This document shows positions 1-7,980 of a DNA stretch of 35,756 nt, in pieces (the first letter of the stretch is position 1; each line of letters opens with the position of its first letter). A program made the position numbers and the translations under genes. The notes under the pieces are model-generated. The model saw only the letters and a list, made by a program, of their open reading frames with translations. It was not told where the DNA came from and searched no databases. This DNA comes from Nitrospirota bacterium (lineage in GTDB: Bacteria; Nitrospirota; Nitrospiria; JACQBW01), in NCBI GenBank assembly GCA_016194305.1, contig JACQBW010000012.1:1-35756 (forward strand). Reading direction: 5' to 3'.

Positions 1-366
1 GAATATTCCTTTCAAGAATTTTTGTTCTTCCTTGTTTTCAAAACTTGCCGCCTGAAGATGCGAGCTGTTGAGATAGAGCACATCCTTCACTTTGTCGACG
101 ATCAGTCCCATCAAGGTACTCTTAAATTTAATAATCAGAATATGATCGGGGGACCCGGATTCGCTCTGGGTCAATTCAAGCAGATTTCTCAAATCAATAA
201 TCGGAATGACCACATCTCTCAAATCAATGACCCCCTTAAAGGGTTTTTTTAACTGAGGCACTTCCATCGGAGGCTTGAAATAGATAATTTCAACTATCCC
301 GGAAAGGGGAAGTGAAAAATTCTTGTCTTGAATCCTGAAATGCAGAACCTTGAAATCAGATTCCAT
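1..366 (-). CDS. cheW: CheW-type chemosensory adaptor, 3' part cut by window edge
   Basis: This frame opens with ATG at 366 and stays open to base 1, giving the first 122 residues. It shows a CheW fold: an N-terminal beta-rich segment, then the motif GVIDLRDVVIPIIDLR around residues 46-61 (CheW proteins usually have a GxxxxRGxxxPVxDLR core), then a second half running from ILIIKF to LIVDKVKDVL. CheW proteins are cytoplasmic scaffolds linking receptor tips to CheA. The gene starts 3 bases after the stop of the methyl-accepting protein, so it belongs to the same transcript. The C-terminal part, normally another 20-40 residues, lies outside the window. It is the second CheW-like gene of this cluster and lacks the long N-terminal tail of the first. 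Confidence 0.9.
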   Translation of the reverse strand, partial: MESDFKVLHFRIQDKNFSLPLSGIVEIIYFKPPMEVPQLKKPFKGVIDLRDVVIPIIDLRNLLELTQSESGSPDHILIIKFKSTLMGLIVDKVKDVLYLNSSHLQAASFENKEEQKFLKGIF

Positions 367-369
367 CGA

Positions 370-2118
370 TTACCTCGTTTGTGCGACTTTGACTTTGCTG
401 ATCTCTTCGTTGAAAAAATCAGCCTGTTTAATAAGCTGTTTCACCGTATCCGTCATTTCACTTGCCAACTGATTATCTCGAAGGATAAGTTTCTGAATTT
501 CTGATAGAGCCGCTCCAACGGACTCCTCGCTTGCTCTCTGCTGATCGATCCCCCGGACGATCTCCTGAACCTGCGTGTTCACATGATCTGCTTCCTCGGT
601 TATTAAACGCGTCCCCTGAAGCTGTTCATTCGTAGACGACTTCAATTTATTAGAAATGTCCCGCATCTTTACCGAAGCGCTCATAATCTGCTCGCCCCCT
701 TTGGACTGTTCCTGCGTGGCCCGGACAATTTCCTTCGACATCGAAGTAATTTTCTCAACGGAGTCTTTAATCCGGTGAATGCCACTCACTTGATCCGCGG
801 TTGCTTCCATAATGGTTCTGGCAAGATCTGCCGAATTTTTAGAACTCTCAAGGATTTTTCCGACAGCATCTCCCGCTGCCAGAGACAGCCGCATTCCTTC
901 TTCCACGCTTTCGTAACCCGCATTGATCGATAAAACGGCATCCTTGGTTTCCGATTGAACGTCATTGATCAATCGGGATATTTCATTTGTGGAGGAGGCG
1001 GTTCGATCTGCCAGCTTCTTAATTTCATCCGCTACGACTGCAAAGCCCTTTCCCTGTTCTCCCGCCTGAGCGGCCAAAATTGCGGCATTTAAAGCCAAAA
1101 GATTTGTCTGTTTTGTCACTTCGCTGATCACGGTCAGAATATTTCCGATATCTTCGGAACTTTTTCCAAGTCGATGAATGACATGTGAGGATTTTTCAAC
1201 CGTGGCTTTAATTTTCTTCATGCCGTCAATCGTCTTGACAATCGCCCGAACACCAAGATCATGAGCATCTAAACTGACCTGTTCGGATATTTGCGCAGCC
1301 TCTTTGGCTGTTTCTTCCACTTTCCTTACCGAGGCGTCAATTTGATTGACCGAGTCCACAGCCTGATGTGCGGTTCGAGAAAGATGATCGACATTTTCAC
1401 TGACTTCTTTGATGGCCGACGTCATTTCAATCAGCGACGAAGAAGTGGTATCCACCGCAGACGAAAGAATTCCGGCCTGGGTCGAGATTTCCCCTATCGA
1501 CGCTCCCATTTCCACAATCGAAGATGAAGTCGCCTCCGAAGCGGTGAGAAGAACCTTAACCCCCGCCGAGATAGAGTTCCAGGTCACAAGTGCCTGTCGA
1601 TTGGTATCGGCTGTCTTTTCGGCAAAACTGTTCTGATTTGATGCGCTTTCATTGACTTTTTCGGCAGAACTCTGAATCTGATAAGAAGCCGAAACCACCT
1701 CCTGAGACATCGATTGAAAGTTTCCGATCATCTTGTTAAAGTTTTCGCTGATCTGATTTAGTCCTCTTCCTAACATATTCCATTCTTCTCTGGTTTCCTC
1801 TTTTACTCTCTGGCTGTAATCATTTTCGGCAATCAGAAGAGTCAATCGGGTCATTTCTTTCAAAGGCTTAGACACTTTTCTTAAAAAGAACCAGAAAACT
1901 GAAACTGCAAAGAGAATAAAAATGAAGAGCATTCCCAAATGAACCGATAAGATTCCGGCTATTTTCTGTTCAGCGGATCCGGAAAATTCGTTTAGTTTCG
2001 TCTCAATCATCGACTTTGAAATCAGGTACGAGAGAATTCCGAAAATCAGGAAGAGCCCCGTCAATTGAAACAGCAGCCGACCTACCCACTTTGAATTTGA
2101 ATTGAGTTTTTCAGCCAA
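370..2118 (-). CDS. Methyl-accepting chemotaxis protein with a very small external loop
   Basis: The protein has 582 residues. Two hydrophobic helices (about 13-34 and 54-79) are separated by only about 20 residues, so there is essentially no periplasmic ligand domain. A HAMP domain follows (about 80-132), then a long coiled-coil signalling domain whose hairpin tip (331-380) contains [10 protein letters not shown] and [15 protein letters not shown]. At the tip the usual NAAxEAARAGE reads [11 protein letters not shown], so the usual Glu is Leu348 and the usual Arg is Gln351. The start codon is TTG, chosen because an AAGGA-like site lies just upstream and the next Met falls after the first membrane helix. 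Receptors of this kind pair with CheA and CheW to control motility or pili. The signal sensed is unknown; it could be membrane state or a partner protein. Confidence 0.93.
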   Translation of the reverse strand: MAEKLNSNSKWVGRLLFQLTGLFLIFGILSYLISKSMIETKLNEFSGSAEQKIAGILSVHLGMLFIFILFAVSVFWFFLRKVSKPLKEMTRLTLLIAENDYSQRVKEETREEWNMLGRGLNQISENFNKMIGNFQSMSQEVVSASYQIQSSAEKVNESASNQNSFAEKTADTNRQALVTWNSISAGVKVLLTASEATSSSIVEMGASIGEISTQAGILSSAVDTTSSSLIEMTSAIKEVSENVDHLSRTAHQAVDSVNQIDASVRKVEETAKEAAQISEQVSLDAHDLGVRAIVKTIDGMKKIKATVEKSSHVIHRLGKSSEDIGNILTVISEVTKQTNLLALNAAILAAQAGEQGKGFAVVADEIKKLADRTASSTNEISRLINDVQSETKDAVLSINAGYESVEEGMRLSLAAGDAVGKILESSKNSADLARTIMEATADQVSGIHRIKDSVEKITSMSKEIVRATQEQSKGGEQIMSASVKMRDISNKLKSSTNEQLQGTRLITEEADHVNTQVQEIVRGIDQQRASEESVGAALSEIQKLILRDNQLASEMTDTVKQLIKQADFFNEEISKVKVAQTR

Positions 2119-2136
2119 GGTCCTTTTCCCTCTATT

Positions 2137-2919
2137 CTAAGTTGTCCGGATGACATTCATTTCATTTTGAATGACATCCACGATCCGTTCGATAAAAAGA
2201 AGAATAATCAATCTGTTTTTGAAAGTCGCAATCCCCCTGATCATTTCCTGTCCCATTTGATTTAGAAGCGGCGGAGGAGGTTTAATCTCTTCATCTGTTA
2301 TCTTGATCACATCAGTCACGCCGTCGACCATCAGGCCAAAGTAACCCTGTTCAATCTGAATAATAATAATTCTTCTTAACTTTTCATGTTCATCCTGCAC
2401 TTTCATCTCTAACTCGGACAGTTTCAGATTCGCCAGCTTGTTAGCCAGCTTAAATACTGGAATAATCACACCCCTTAAAGAGATAATACCAAGCAAAATA
2501 GGAGAACTGCCGGGAATCACCGTCATATCGGTTACCCGGATAATTTCTTTGATCTGGCTGACGGGAATGGCATATTCTTCCAGGTTCATTGAAAAACCCA
2601 AGAGCTCCATCTTCTCGTCAACGACAAGAGAAGTTTCCGCTCCTTCCTTTTCAGCAGGCTGTTTGGAGGCTGATTCACTTTGAGCCTGAACTCCGGGTTC
2701 GGAAGCCGCTAACGTTTCGGTATCAGGCGCCGACTTGCTTTCCAGACCCGGTGACAGGACGGGAGGATTCGTTTCAGCCGGGACTGCGATCGTCTCCGGA
2801 AGGACATCTAAAACAGCGGTTTGAGTATCCTCTTTTTGAAAGACGGATTTCGATCTGACCGGCGTGCGAACAACGGTTCTTTTCTTTCCGCGAACTAAAC
2901 GTTTCTCTTTTTTAACCAT
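2137..2919 (-). CDS. cheW: CheW-like protein with long disordered N-terminal tail
   Basis: The protein has 260 residues. About the first 100 are a basic then Pro/Ala/Glu/Ser-rich tail with no obvious fold. The remaining part is a CheW domain: ELLGFSMNLEEYAIPVSQI near residue 105, then GIISLRGVIIPVFKL near 145, and a second beta barrel with GLMVDGVTDVIKI. Canonical CheW proteins are about 150-170 residues, so the tail is an addition. It could tether the adaptor or space it within the array. The start overlaps the end of cheA by 8 bases, showing translational coupling. It probably works with the cheA, cheY and receptor genes around it. Confidence 0.9.
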   Translation of the reverse strand: MVKKEKRLVRGKKRTVVRTPVRSKSVFQKEDTQTAVLDVLPETIAVPAETNPPVLSPGLESKSAPDTETLAASEPGVQAQSESASKQPAEKEGAETSLVVDEKMELLGFSMNLEEYAIPVSQIKEIIRVTDMTVIPGSSPILLGIISLRGVIIPVFKLANKLANLKLSELEMKVQDEHEKLRRIIIIQIEQGYFGLMVDGVTDVIKITDEEIKPPPPLLNQMGQEMIRGIATFKNRLIILLFIERIVDVIQNEMNVIRTT

Positions 2920-4948
2920 GGACGGCCTTCTTTTTTAGAACTTCTTCAATCAGCATAGCCACATCCAGAACCAAAATCGTTTTCCGATTTCCCAATTCGC
3001 AGGCGCCTGCGATGCCGGGCAATGTCCCGAGAATGTTTCCGAGTGATTTGATCACAATTTCCTGTTGTCCTATCACGTCATCCACAATGAGTCCAATTCG
3101 TTTTTCGGCGGAACCCACCACGATGACGTAAATGGAATCCTCCCGACGAATGGATAAGCTTTTTTGATAAAGTTCCTCGAGACGAACCAGGGGGAGCGTC
3201 TGATCTCGCAATTGAATGACATCTCGCTGGTCTATCGATTTCACATCCGATTTGGCCACAATGAGACTTTCGGACACAGAATTGAGCGGTATGGCATAAG
3301 TTTCCTGTCCAATTTCAACAATGAGCGCACGAATAATAATCAGGGTTATGGGAAGAGTAATCGAAAATTTGGAACCGCGTCCCGGATCGGTCTCGACATT
3401 CACCATCCCGGACAGCTTTGCAATATTTTTTGCGACGACATCCAGCCCGACTCCTCTTCCCGATAGATCGGTTACCGCCTTGCTGGTGCTAAACCCTGGA
3501 AGAAATATAAAATTGATCAAATCTTTCGGAGAATATTCCTTTTTCGGATCGGCCAGGTTTTTTTCAATCGCTTTTTGATAAACCGCCTGAAGTTCGATTC
3601 CCTGGCCGTCGTCCTCCACTTCAATCAGAACGTTGTTCCCTTTTTGGGTTGCTCTCAAATTGAGATTCCCGCTCTCGGTCTTCCCGGCGGCCAACCTTTC
3701 CTCTTTCGATTCCAATCCGTGGTCAATCGCGTTCCGAATCAAATGCATCAACGGATCGGCAATCGCCTCAATCATCGATTTGTCGAGAGACGTCTCCTCA
3801 CCCGATATATGAACGTTGACGGGTTTATCCAGTTCTCTGGAAATCTTTCTAACCATTCGGACAAGCCGGTCGAAAATCTGACCCACGGGCGTCATCCTGA
3901 CCTGTACGAGATTATCCTGCAATTCGCTTATCTTCCGGCTGATGCTTTCTAGCGCTTTTTGAAAGTCGAGGTTTAAATCGGAATAACTGTTCTTTTCCAT
4001 CAAAGATCTGCCCAGCTGTTGAATCACGGATTTATTGAGAACCAATTCTCCGACAATATTCATCAAGGCGTCCAACTTGGTGATATCGACCCTTACGGTT
4101 TGAGTGACACTTTTAACCGTCTCCGAATTCTCATCCTGGGACGCACCTCCGAAAGAGGCGGCATTGGCAGGTCCCGAGTCTGAAGCCGTTCGGGTTGGAA
4201 GGCCTCCTATTCTGGAAAACTCGATCTTTTCGCCGACCCATTCGACCTCGAGTTGAGGAAGATTCTCCTTGGAAGCGACAATGATTTTAAACATGATTCC
4301 GGCGTCGGGCGAAAGTCCGGTCACGGGAAGGGAGGTGATGACCTCTCCGTACGGTTTTATTTGATCCAGTGTCTTGACCAATTCAAGATCAAATGTTTCA
4401 AGCTTGTAATGAACTCGCATTTCATAGATTCCAAGCCCTTTCTTCTGATTGTCCTGCAGGCGAAAAGTTTCATATTCCGTAAATGTCTTGAGGATATCCG
4501 GCGAAATCCCTCCTCTGAGGGGATCTTTTCCGCCTGAATCCGTTTTATTCAACAGACGATCATCAATCCTTTGAATCATCGGTTGCGGATCAATCGTCTT
4601 TTTCCCGGGAGAACTGTAATTTTGAAGCATATTTCTCAACATGTCCGAAGCCTCGGTCAACAGGTCGAAAAGGGAGTCATCAAACTCCAGTTTTCCGAGT
4701 CTCAATTTGTCCAAAAGATCTTCCATCCGGTGTGACAGATTAGAAACCGGGATAAGACCGACCATCCCGGCAGTTCCTTTGAGCGTATGAATGGCTCTGA
4801 AAAGGGAATGAATCGTGTTAGGCGAAATACCTGACTCGCTCCTTTTTTCTGCATCCATAGAAAAAAGACTCTGATCGACGGTTTCTATGATCTCTTCCGC
4901 CTCGATCATGAAATCCTTGAGAAGCATATCCTGTTTTTTTGTTGCCAT
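2912..4948 (-). CDS. cheA: Chemotaxis histidine kinase CheA
   Basis: The protein has 678 residues. The order is a P1 Hpt domain with the phosphorylated histidine at His54 in HTLKGTA, a linker with a CheA accessory domain (about 150-245), a P3 dimerisation helix pair starting at VRVDITKLDALMNIVGELV (about 285-375), a P4 ATPase domain, and a C-terminal P5 CheW-like domain (about 535-670). The N box is HLIRNAIDHG at 402-411, the G1 box DDGQG at 446-450, the F-box region FLPGFST at 482-488 and the G2 box GRGVGLDVV at 497-505. All the residues expected for an active kinase are present. No receiver domain is fused to it; the separate cheY just upstream overlaps the start by one base in a TAATG junction. 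CheA phosphorylates CheY in response to receptor state. Confidence 0.96.
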   Translation of the reverse strand: MATKKQDMLLKDFMIEAEEIIETVDQSLFSMDAEKRSESGISPNTIHSLFRAIHTLKGTAGMVGLIPVSNLSHRMEDLLDKLRLGKLEFDDSLFDLLTEASDMLRNMLQNYSSPGKKTIDPQPMIQRIDDRLLNKTDSGGKDPLRGGISPDILKTFTEYETFRLQDNQKKGLGIYEMRVHYKLETFDLELVKTLDQIKPYGEVITSLPVTGLSPDAGIMFKIIVASKENLPQLEVEWVGEKIEFSRIGGLPTRTASDSGPANAASFGGASQDENSETVKSVTQTVRVDITKLDALMNIVGELVLNKSVIQQLGRSLMEKNSYSDLNLDFQKALESISRKISELQDNLVQVRMTPVGQIFDRLVRMVRKISRELDKPVNVHISGEETSLDKSMIEAIADPLMHLIRNAIDHGLESKEERLAAGKTESGNLNLRATQKGNNVLIEVEDDGQGIELQAVYQKAIEKNLADPKKEYSPKDLINFIFLPGFSTSKAVTDLSGRGVGLDVVAKNIAKLSGMVNVETDPGRGSKFSITLPITLIIIRALIVEIGQETYAIPLNSVSESLIVAKSDVKSIDQRDVIQLRDQTLPLVRLEELYQKSLSIRREDSIYVIVVGSAEKRIGLIVDDVIGQQEIVIKSLGNILGTLPGIAGACELGNRKTILVLDVAMLIEEVLKKKAVHG

Positions 4949-5316
4949 TAATTCATGACCTTATGAATGACTTTTTTCAGATTGTCAGGATGAAAAGGCT
5001 TGGTGACATATTCAGACGCACCAAGAGCCAGTCCTTTTTGAATCTCCTTTTCGCCCTGTTCGGTGGAGACAATAATCATTGGAATCGCCTTGTATCGTGG
5101 GTTTTCTTTCACAAATTTAACCACTTCCAGGCCGTTGATATTGGGCATGTTGATGTCTGTAATGATGAGATCAAACGATTGCGTCGGAAGGGCTTTAAGC
5201 GCCTCGATTCCGTTTTTGACCTCCACTGCCTCAAATCCCAATATGTCTTCAACTGTGGTCACAATCAAAGACCTCATCGTTGATGAATCCTCTACCACCA
5301 ATACTTTTTTACCCAT
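4948..5316 (-). CDS. cheY: CheY-type single-domain response regulator
   Basis: This is a 122-residue stand-alone receiver. The acidic pocket is Glu9/Asp10, the phospho-acceptor is Asp54 in LIITDINMPNINGLE, Ser84/Thr85 lie at the switch position and Lys106 in TKPF is the conserved lysine. There is no output domain, so it acts by binding another protein, classically the flagellar switch or a pilus motor regulator. An AGAGGA site precedes the ATG. Its stop codon overlaps the cheA start, giving a coupled cheY-cheA pair. A 10-base palindrome (TGTCATGACA, 5333-5342) lies in the leader just before the ribosome binding site. Confidence 0.95.
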   Translation of the reverse strand: MGKKVLVVEDSSTMRSLIVTTVEDILGFEAVEVKNGIEALKALPTQSFDLIITDINMPNINGLEVVKFVKENPRYKAIPMIIVSTEQGEKEIQKGLALGASEYVTKPFHPDNLKKVIHKVMN

Positions 5317-5387
5317 ATTTTTGTTCCTCTTTTGTCATGACATATAAAAAATAACCGACATTAAACAAATTGTCCAATCTCCATTTT

Positions 5388-6521
5388 CTATTTTCCCTTT
5401 TTTTCGAGCATCATTTTTCCAAACGCGTATCCTGCAATTTTCAGAAAAGTCTCCAATCCCTCGACTTCTCCAATCTCTCGGGTCATCGGGAGATTGTCTC
5501 CGTACAGAAAAGCAATCACCCGCCCTTCATTCATGATCGGACCGACAAACACTTCACCCGGCCATTCTCCACCAAGATGATTGACAACTTCCGAATGCCA
5601 TTTTAGTTTTTCAAGGGGGCCTTTGAAATTCGTTTTCTGCTGAAATACCGTCTTAAAAACAGACTCTTCGGCCAACGGAATTCTAATTTTCCGGATCTCT
5701 TCATCCGGAGACTTTCCCGCCAAAACAATGCCGCACTGACCCCATCCCCAGACTTCCTCTTTCTTGACCAGAAAGACCAGTCCACGGTTTAACAATTCGC
5801 TCGCAAATCGAAGGATGAGAAGAATGACTTCGCCTCCTGATGACGGGGAAGAAAGCTCATCGATCATGGTATTGAGAAGCTGGAGGTCTTTTCGGAGTCC
5901 CTCTCCTTCTGGCCGGGCCGTTTTTTCAATTGAGGTCTCTCTTTGAATTTCATCCTGAAAAGTGGGTGTCCGGACGGGCGATGGTTCCAGGATATCCCTA
6001 ACTGAAGTTTCTTCTTCCTGTTCCTCTTCTACTTCCCCTTTTCCTTCTTCATCAGACATTCTCGCTCCTTCCAGAAGAAGGTATTCCGCGCTCATGCCAT
6101 TTGAAAGAATAATCGAATCGTCTCCCGGCGCTCCCAGTTCGAAATGAAAGAATCCCTTTCTCCAGCTGAGGAGTTCACGTACAACCGCAGTCATATGTGA
6201 GCGAAGTTCTTTCTCCAGAATCTCTTTATCCACGCCGATTTCATGCAATATGGTCCCAATCGGCTTTTCGACACTCTGTTGCTTCTGGAGGCCGACAGCC
6301 TGGGTCAACACTTCCTGTGAAATAATCCCTTTCTTTGCAAGCGAAAGGCCAAAGGGGCCTACCGAAGGTGCGCTACCAAAAATAATCTGTCCCCGGCTGA
6401 AAATGACATATCCACTATCCTGCTGGCGACGAATGGAAAGTTCGCCAGATCGTTTGCTTAAACTCAAAATTTGAATGATGTCGGCAAGGCCGAGATCTTC
6501 GAGTTGGCCTTCAAGACTCAT
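5388..6521 (-). CDS. DUF4388 (PATAN-like) protein with C-terminal GAF-like region
   Basis: The protein has 377 residues. Residues 1-130 match the DUF4388 pattern, with GQLEDLGLADIIQILSLSKRSGEL at the start followed by FSRGQIIFG. Proteins of this type are common next to chemosensory and gliding/pilus regulators in Gram-negative bacteria. An acidic linker rich in Glu (about 150-185) follows. The C-terminal 165 residues look like a GAF-type sensory fold (FVGPIMNEGRVIAFLYGDN), but no ligand residues can be assigned. It is the first gene of the che transcript, with an SD-like GGAGTGTT just before the ATG. The function is inferred only from context: it probably links this chemosensory system to its output, for example type IV pili or surface motility. 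Confidence 0.8.
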   Translation of the reverse strand: MSLEGQLEDLGLADIIQILSLSKRSGELSIRRQQDSGYVIFSRGQIIFGSAPSVGPFGLSLAKKGIISQEVLTQAVGLQKQQSVEKPIGTILHEIGVDKEILEKELRSHMTAVVRELLSWRKGFFHFELGAPGDDSIILSNGMSAEYLLLEGARMSDEEGKGEVEEEQEEETSVRDILEPSPVRTPTFQDEIQRETSIEKTARPEGEGLRKDLQLLNTMIDELSSPSSGGEVILLILRFASELLNRGLVFLVKKEEVWGWGQCGIVLAGKSPDEEIRKIRIPLAEESVFKTVFQQKTNFKGPLEKLKWHSEVVNHLGGEWPGEVFVGPIMNEGRVIAFLYGDNLPMTREIGEVEGLETFLKIAGYAFGKMMLEKKGK

Positions 6522-6655
6522 AACACTCCATTGAGCGCGTTGGAGGAAAAACGCCTAAGGCACCTTTTGACCAACCGGATACTGCATTTTGACCATGAGT
6601 TGATCGGATATCACCGTGAGAAGGCAGAAAAAACGTATAAATAAGCAGACTCCCT

Positions 6656-6708
6656 ACAAACCTGATAAGAATATAACGATTTAATTATATCAGATAAATA
6701 AGGTTTGT
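6656..6708. repeat. Two nested inverted repeats overlapping the che promoter
   Basis: ACAAACCT (6656-6663) is the exact inverse of AGGTTTGT (6701-6708), and inside it CTGATA (6662-6667) is the inverse of TATCAG (6688-6693). The -10 hexamer lies between the inner arms, and the outer right arm runs into the -35 region. This is the arrangement expected for a regulator binding site over a promoter, although AT-rich DNA makes short repeats easy to find. Confidence 0.45.
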
Positions 6709-6711
6709 CAT
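6684..6711 (-). promoter_or_regulatory. Sigma-70 type promoter of the DUF4388-cheY-cheA-cheW-mcp-cheW operon
   Basis: On the minus strand ATGACA (plus 6706-6711) is followed after 16 bases by TATAAT (plus 6684-6689), five of six and six of six matches to the consensus hexamers. Transcription would begin near 6677, giving a leader of about 155 bases before the DUF4388 gene. No other promoter of this quality was found in the che cluster. Confidence 0.7.
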
Positions 6712-6807
6712 TTCAGGCGGGAGTGAAGTTGTTTCACCAAACCGGGGCTCTTCCTGAAATCCGATTGGTAGAGATCTCAATAGGTAATACGGGTTGAAAC
6801 AGACTTC

Positions 6808-6846
6808 GGGGAATATACCGCCGTCGGCTTCGACCGACTATTCCCC
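6808..6846 (-). terminator. Hairpin after purS, possible terminator
   Basis: GGGGAATA (6808-6815) pairs with TATTCCCC (6839-6846), and an inner stem GTCGG/CCGAC (6823-6827 and 6834-6838) closes a 6-base loop. It begins 9 bases beyond the purS stop. There is no clear T run after it on the minus strand, so termination would be weak or factor-assisted. It separates the purine operon from the che promoter. The rest of 6522-6855 holds only that promoter region and no gene. Confidence 0.45.
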
Positions 6847-6855
6847 CATTGTGGA

Positions 6856-7095
6856 TTAGATTATTTTAAACGAGTACTCTTCAATGATGGGATTAGCCAG
6901 AAGTTTATCGCACATCTCCTGAATCTGGGCGGAGCTCAATTTCGGCTGGGTCGCGTTAACTTCGATCTGTATCAATTTACCTATCCTTACGCCGGTCAGA
7001 CCGGAAAAACCGAGATTTTCAAGTGCGTGATGGACCGCTTTTCCCTGCGGATCGAGAATTTCCTTTTTCGGCATCACCTTTATTTCTATTTTCAT
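6856..7095 (-). CDS. purS: PurS, small subunit of FGAM synthase
   Basis: The protein has 79 residues, the normal PurS size. It starts with MKIEIKVMPKKEILDPQGKA and contains ALENLGFSGLTGVRIGKLI, the typical PurS core. PurS forms a complex with PurQ and PurL that converts FGAR to FGAM in purine synthesis. It is the last gene of the ribBA-to-purS series. The usual partners purQ and purL do not follow; a hairpin and the che operon do, so they must lie elsewhere. Its ribosome binding site is weak. Confidence 0.93.
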   Translation of the reverse strand: MKIEIKVMPKKEILDPQGKAVHHALENLGFSGLTGVRIGKLIQIEVNATQPKLSSAQIQEMCDKLLANPIIEEYSFKII

Positions 7096-7272
7096 TTGTC
7101 CGGTCCCTATATTAATACAATCACTTCAAAAGGTTTCTAAGATTTGTTCACAGGCCCCTCAAACAGGACCCGATGCAAGGCCGCAGAATCGAGGCGACGG
7201 AGGCGTATGAGGTTTATAGGTTGACGAAGCCGAAATTCGAGAACACAGCAAATGGTCTTTTTCAGGAGCCTT
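7096..7272 (-). other. 177-base purC-purS spacer of unexplained sequence
   Basis: Every other junction in this purine run overlaps, but here 177 bases separate purC from purS. The stretch 7137-7260 is GC-rich and pyrimidine-biased on the minus strand, and another frame stays open through it for 115 codons that overlap purC. The translated sequence resembles no family I know and has no ribosome binding site, so I do not call a gene. It has the look of a dispersed intergenic repeat. A weak promoter-like pair (TTAGAA, 17 bases, TATTAA) lies close to purS. Confidence 0.35.
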
Positions 7273-7980
7273 TCAATCGGCGGTGACTCGGCGGAAGACT
7301 TCCTGATACGCCTCTTCGACCTTCCCCATATCTCTCCGGAACCGGTCTTTGTCAAGTTTTTCCAATGACACTTTGTCCCAGATGCGGCAAGTATCAGGGC
7401 AAATTTCATCACCCAGAACGATATTCCCTTTATAAACACCAAACTCCAGCTTAAAATCAACCAAAATAAGCCCGCGAGAATCAAAAAACCGGATCAATAC
7501 CTGGTTGATTTGCACGGCCAATTGATCGATCTTCTTCAGCTCTTCCGGCGTTGCCAGATGCAGCAGGGCGACATGCTGATTATTGATAAAAGGATCTCCC
7601 AACGCATCATTTTTCAAATAATATTCCACTACCGGAAATGCCAAATTCGTCCCTTCCTCGATCCCCAAACGTTTCGACATACTCCCTGCTGCAACGTTCC
7701 GGACAACCACCTCGATGGGAATGATTTTGATCCGGCGGGTCACCACTTCCCGATCGTTCAATCGTTTCACAAAATGGGTCGGAACTCCCTCTTTTTCAAG
7801 GAGCAGAAAGAGCTTCTCACTGATCTGGTTATTAAAGACCCCCTTGTTGAGAATGGTCCCTTTCTTCTGTGCATTAAATGCAGTCGCGTCGTCTTTAAAG
7901 TACTGAATGATGAGGTCCGGATCCTCTGTTAAGTAAAGCTTTTTAGCTTTCCCTTCATATATCATCTCTTTTTTGATCAT
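7273..7980 (-). CDS. purC: SAICAR synthetase PurC
   Basis: The protein has 235 residues, the standard bacterial length. It begins with MIKKEMIYEGKAKKLY and contains VVVRNVAAGSMSKR, LVDFKLEFG and GDEICPDTCRIWD, all signature stretches of phosphoribosylaminoimidazole-succinocarboxamide synthase. It ligates aspartate to CAIR using ATP in purine synthesis. Its product SAICAR is the substrate of PurB, encoded two genes upstream. The ATG overlaps the stop of the MscS-type gene by 4 bases (ATGA), so its translation is coupled to a membrane channel gene. Confidence 0.97.
   Translation of the reverse strand: MIKKEMIYEGKAKKLYLTEDPDLIIQYFKDDATAFNAQKKGTILNKGVFNNQISEKLFLLLEKEGVPTHFVKRLNDREVVTRRIKIIPIEVVVRNVAAGSMSKRLGIEEGTNLAFPVVEYYLKNDALGDPFINNQHVALLHLATPEELKKIDQLAVQINQVLIRFFDSRGLILVDFKLEFGVYKGNIVLGDEICPDTCRIWDKVSLEKLDKDRFRRDMGKVEEAYQEVFRRVTAD

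Noticed and set aside
7137-7484. 115-codon open frame overlapping purC in another frame
   Set aside because: Most of it is a shadow of purC, and the remainder lies in a spacer of unknown origin with no ribosome binding site.
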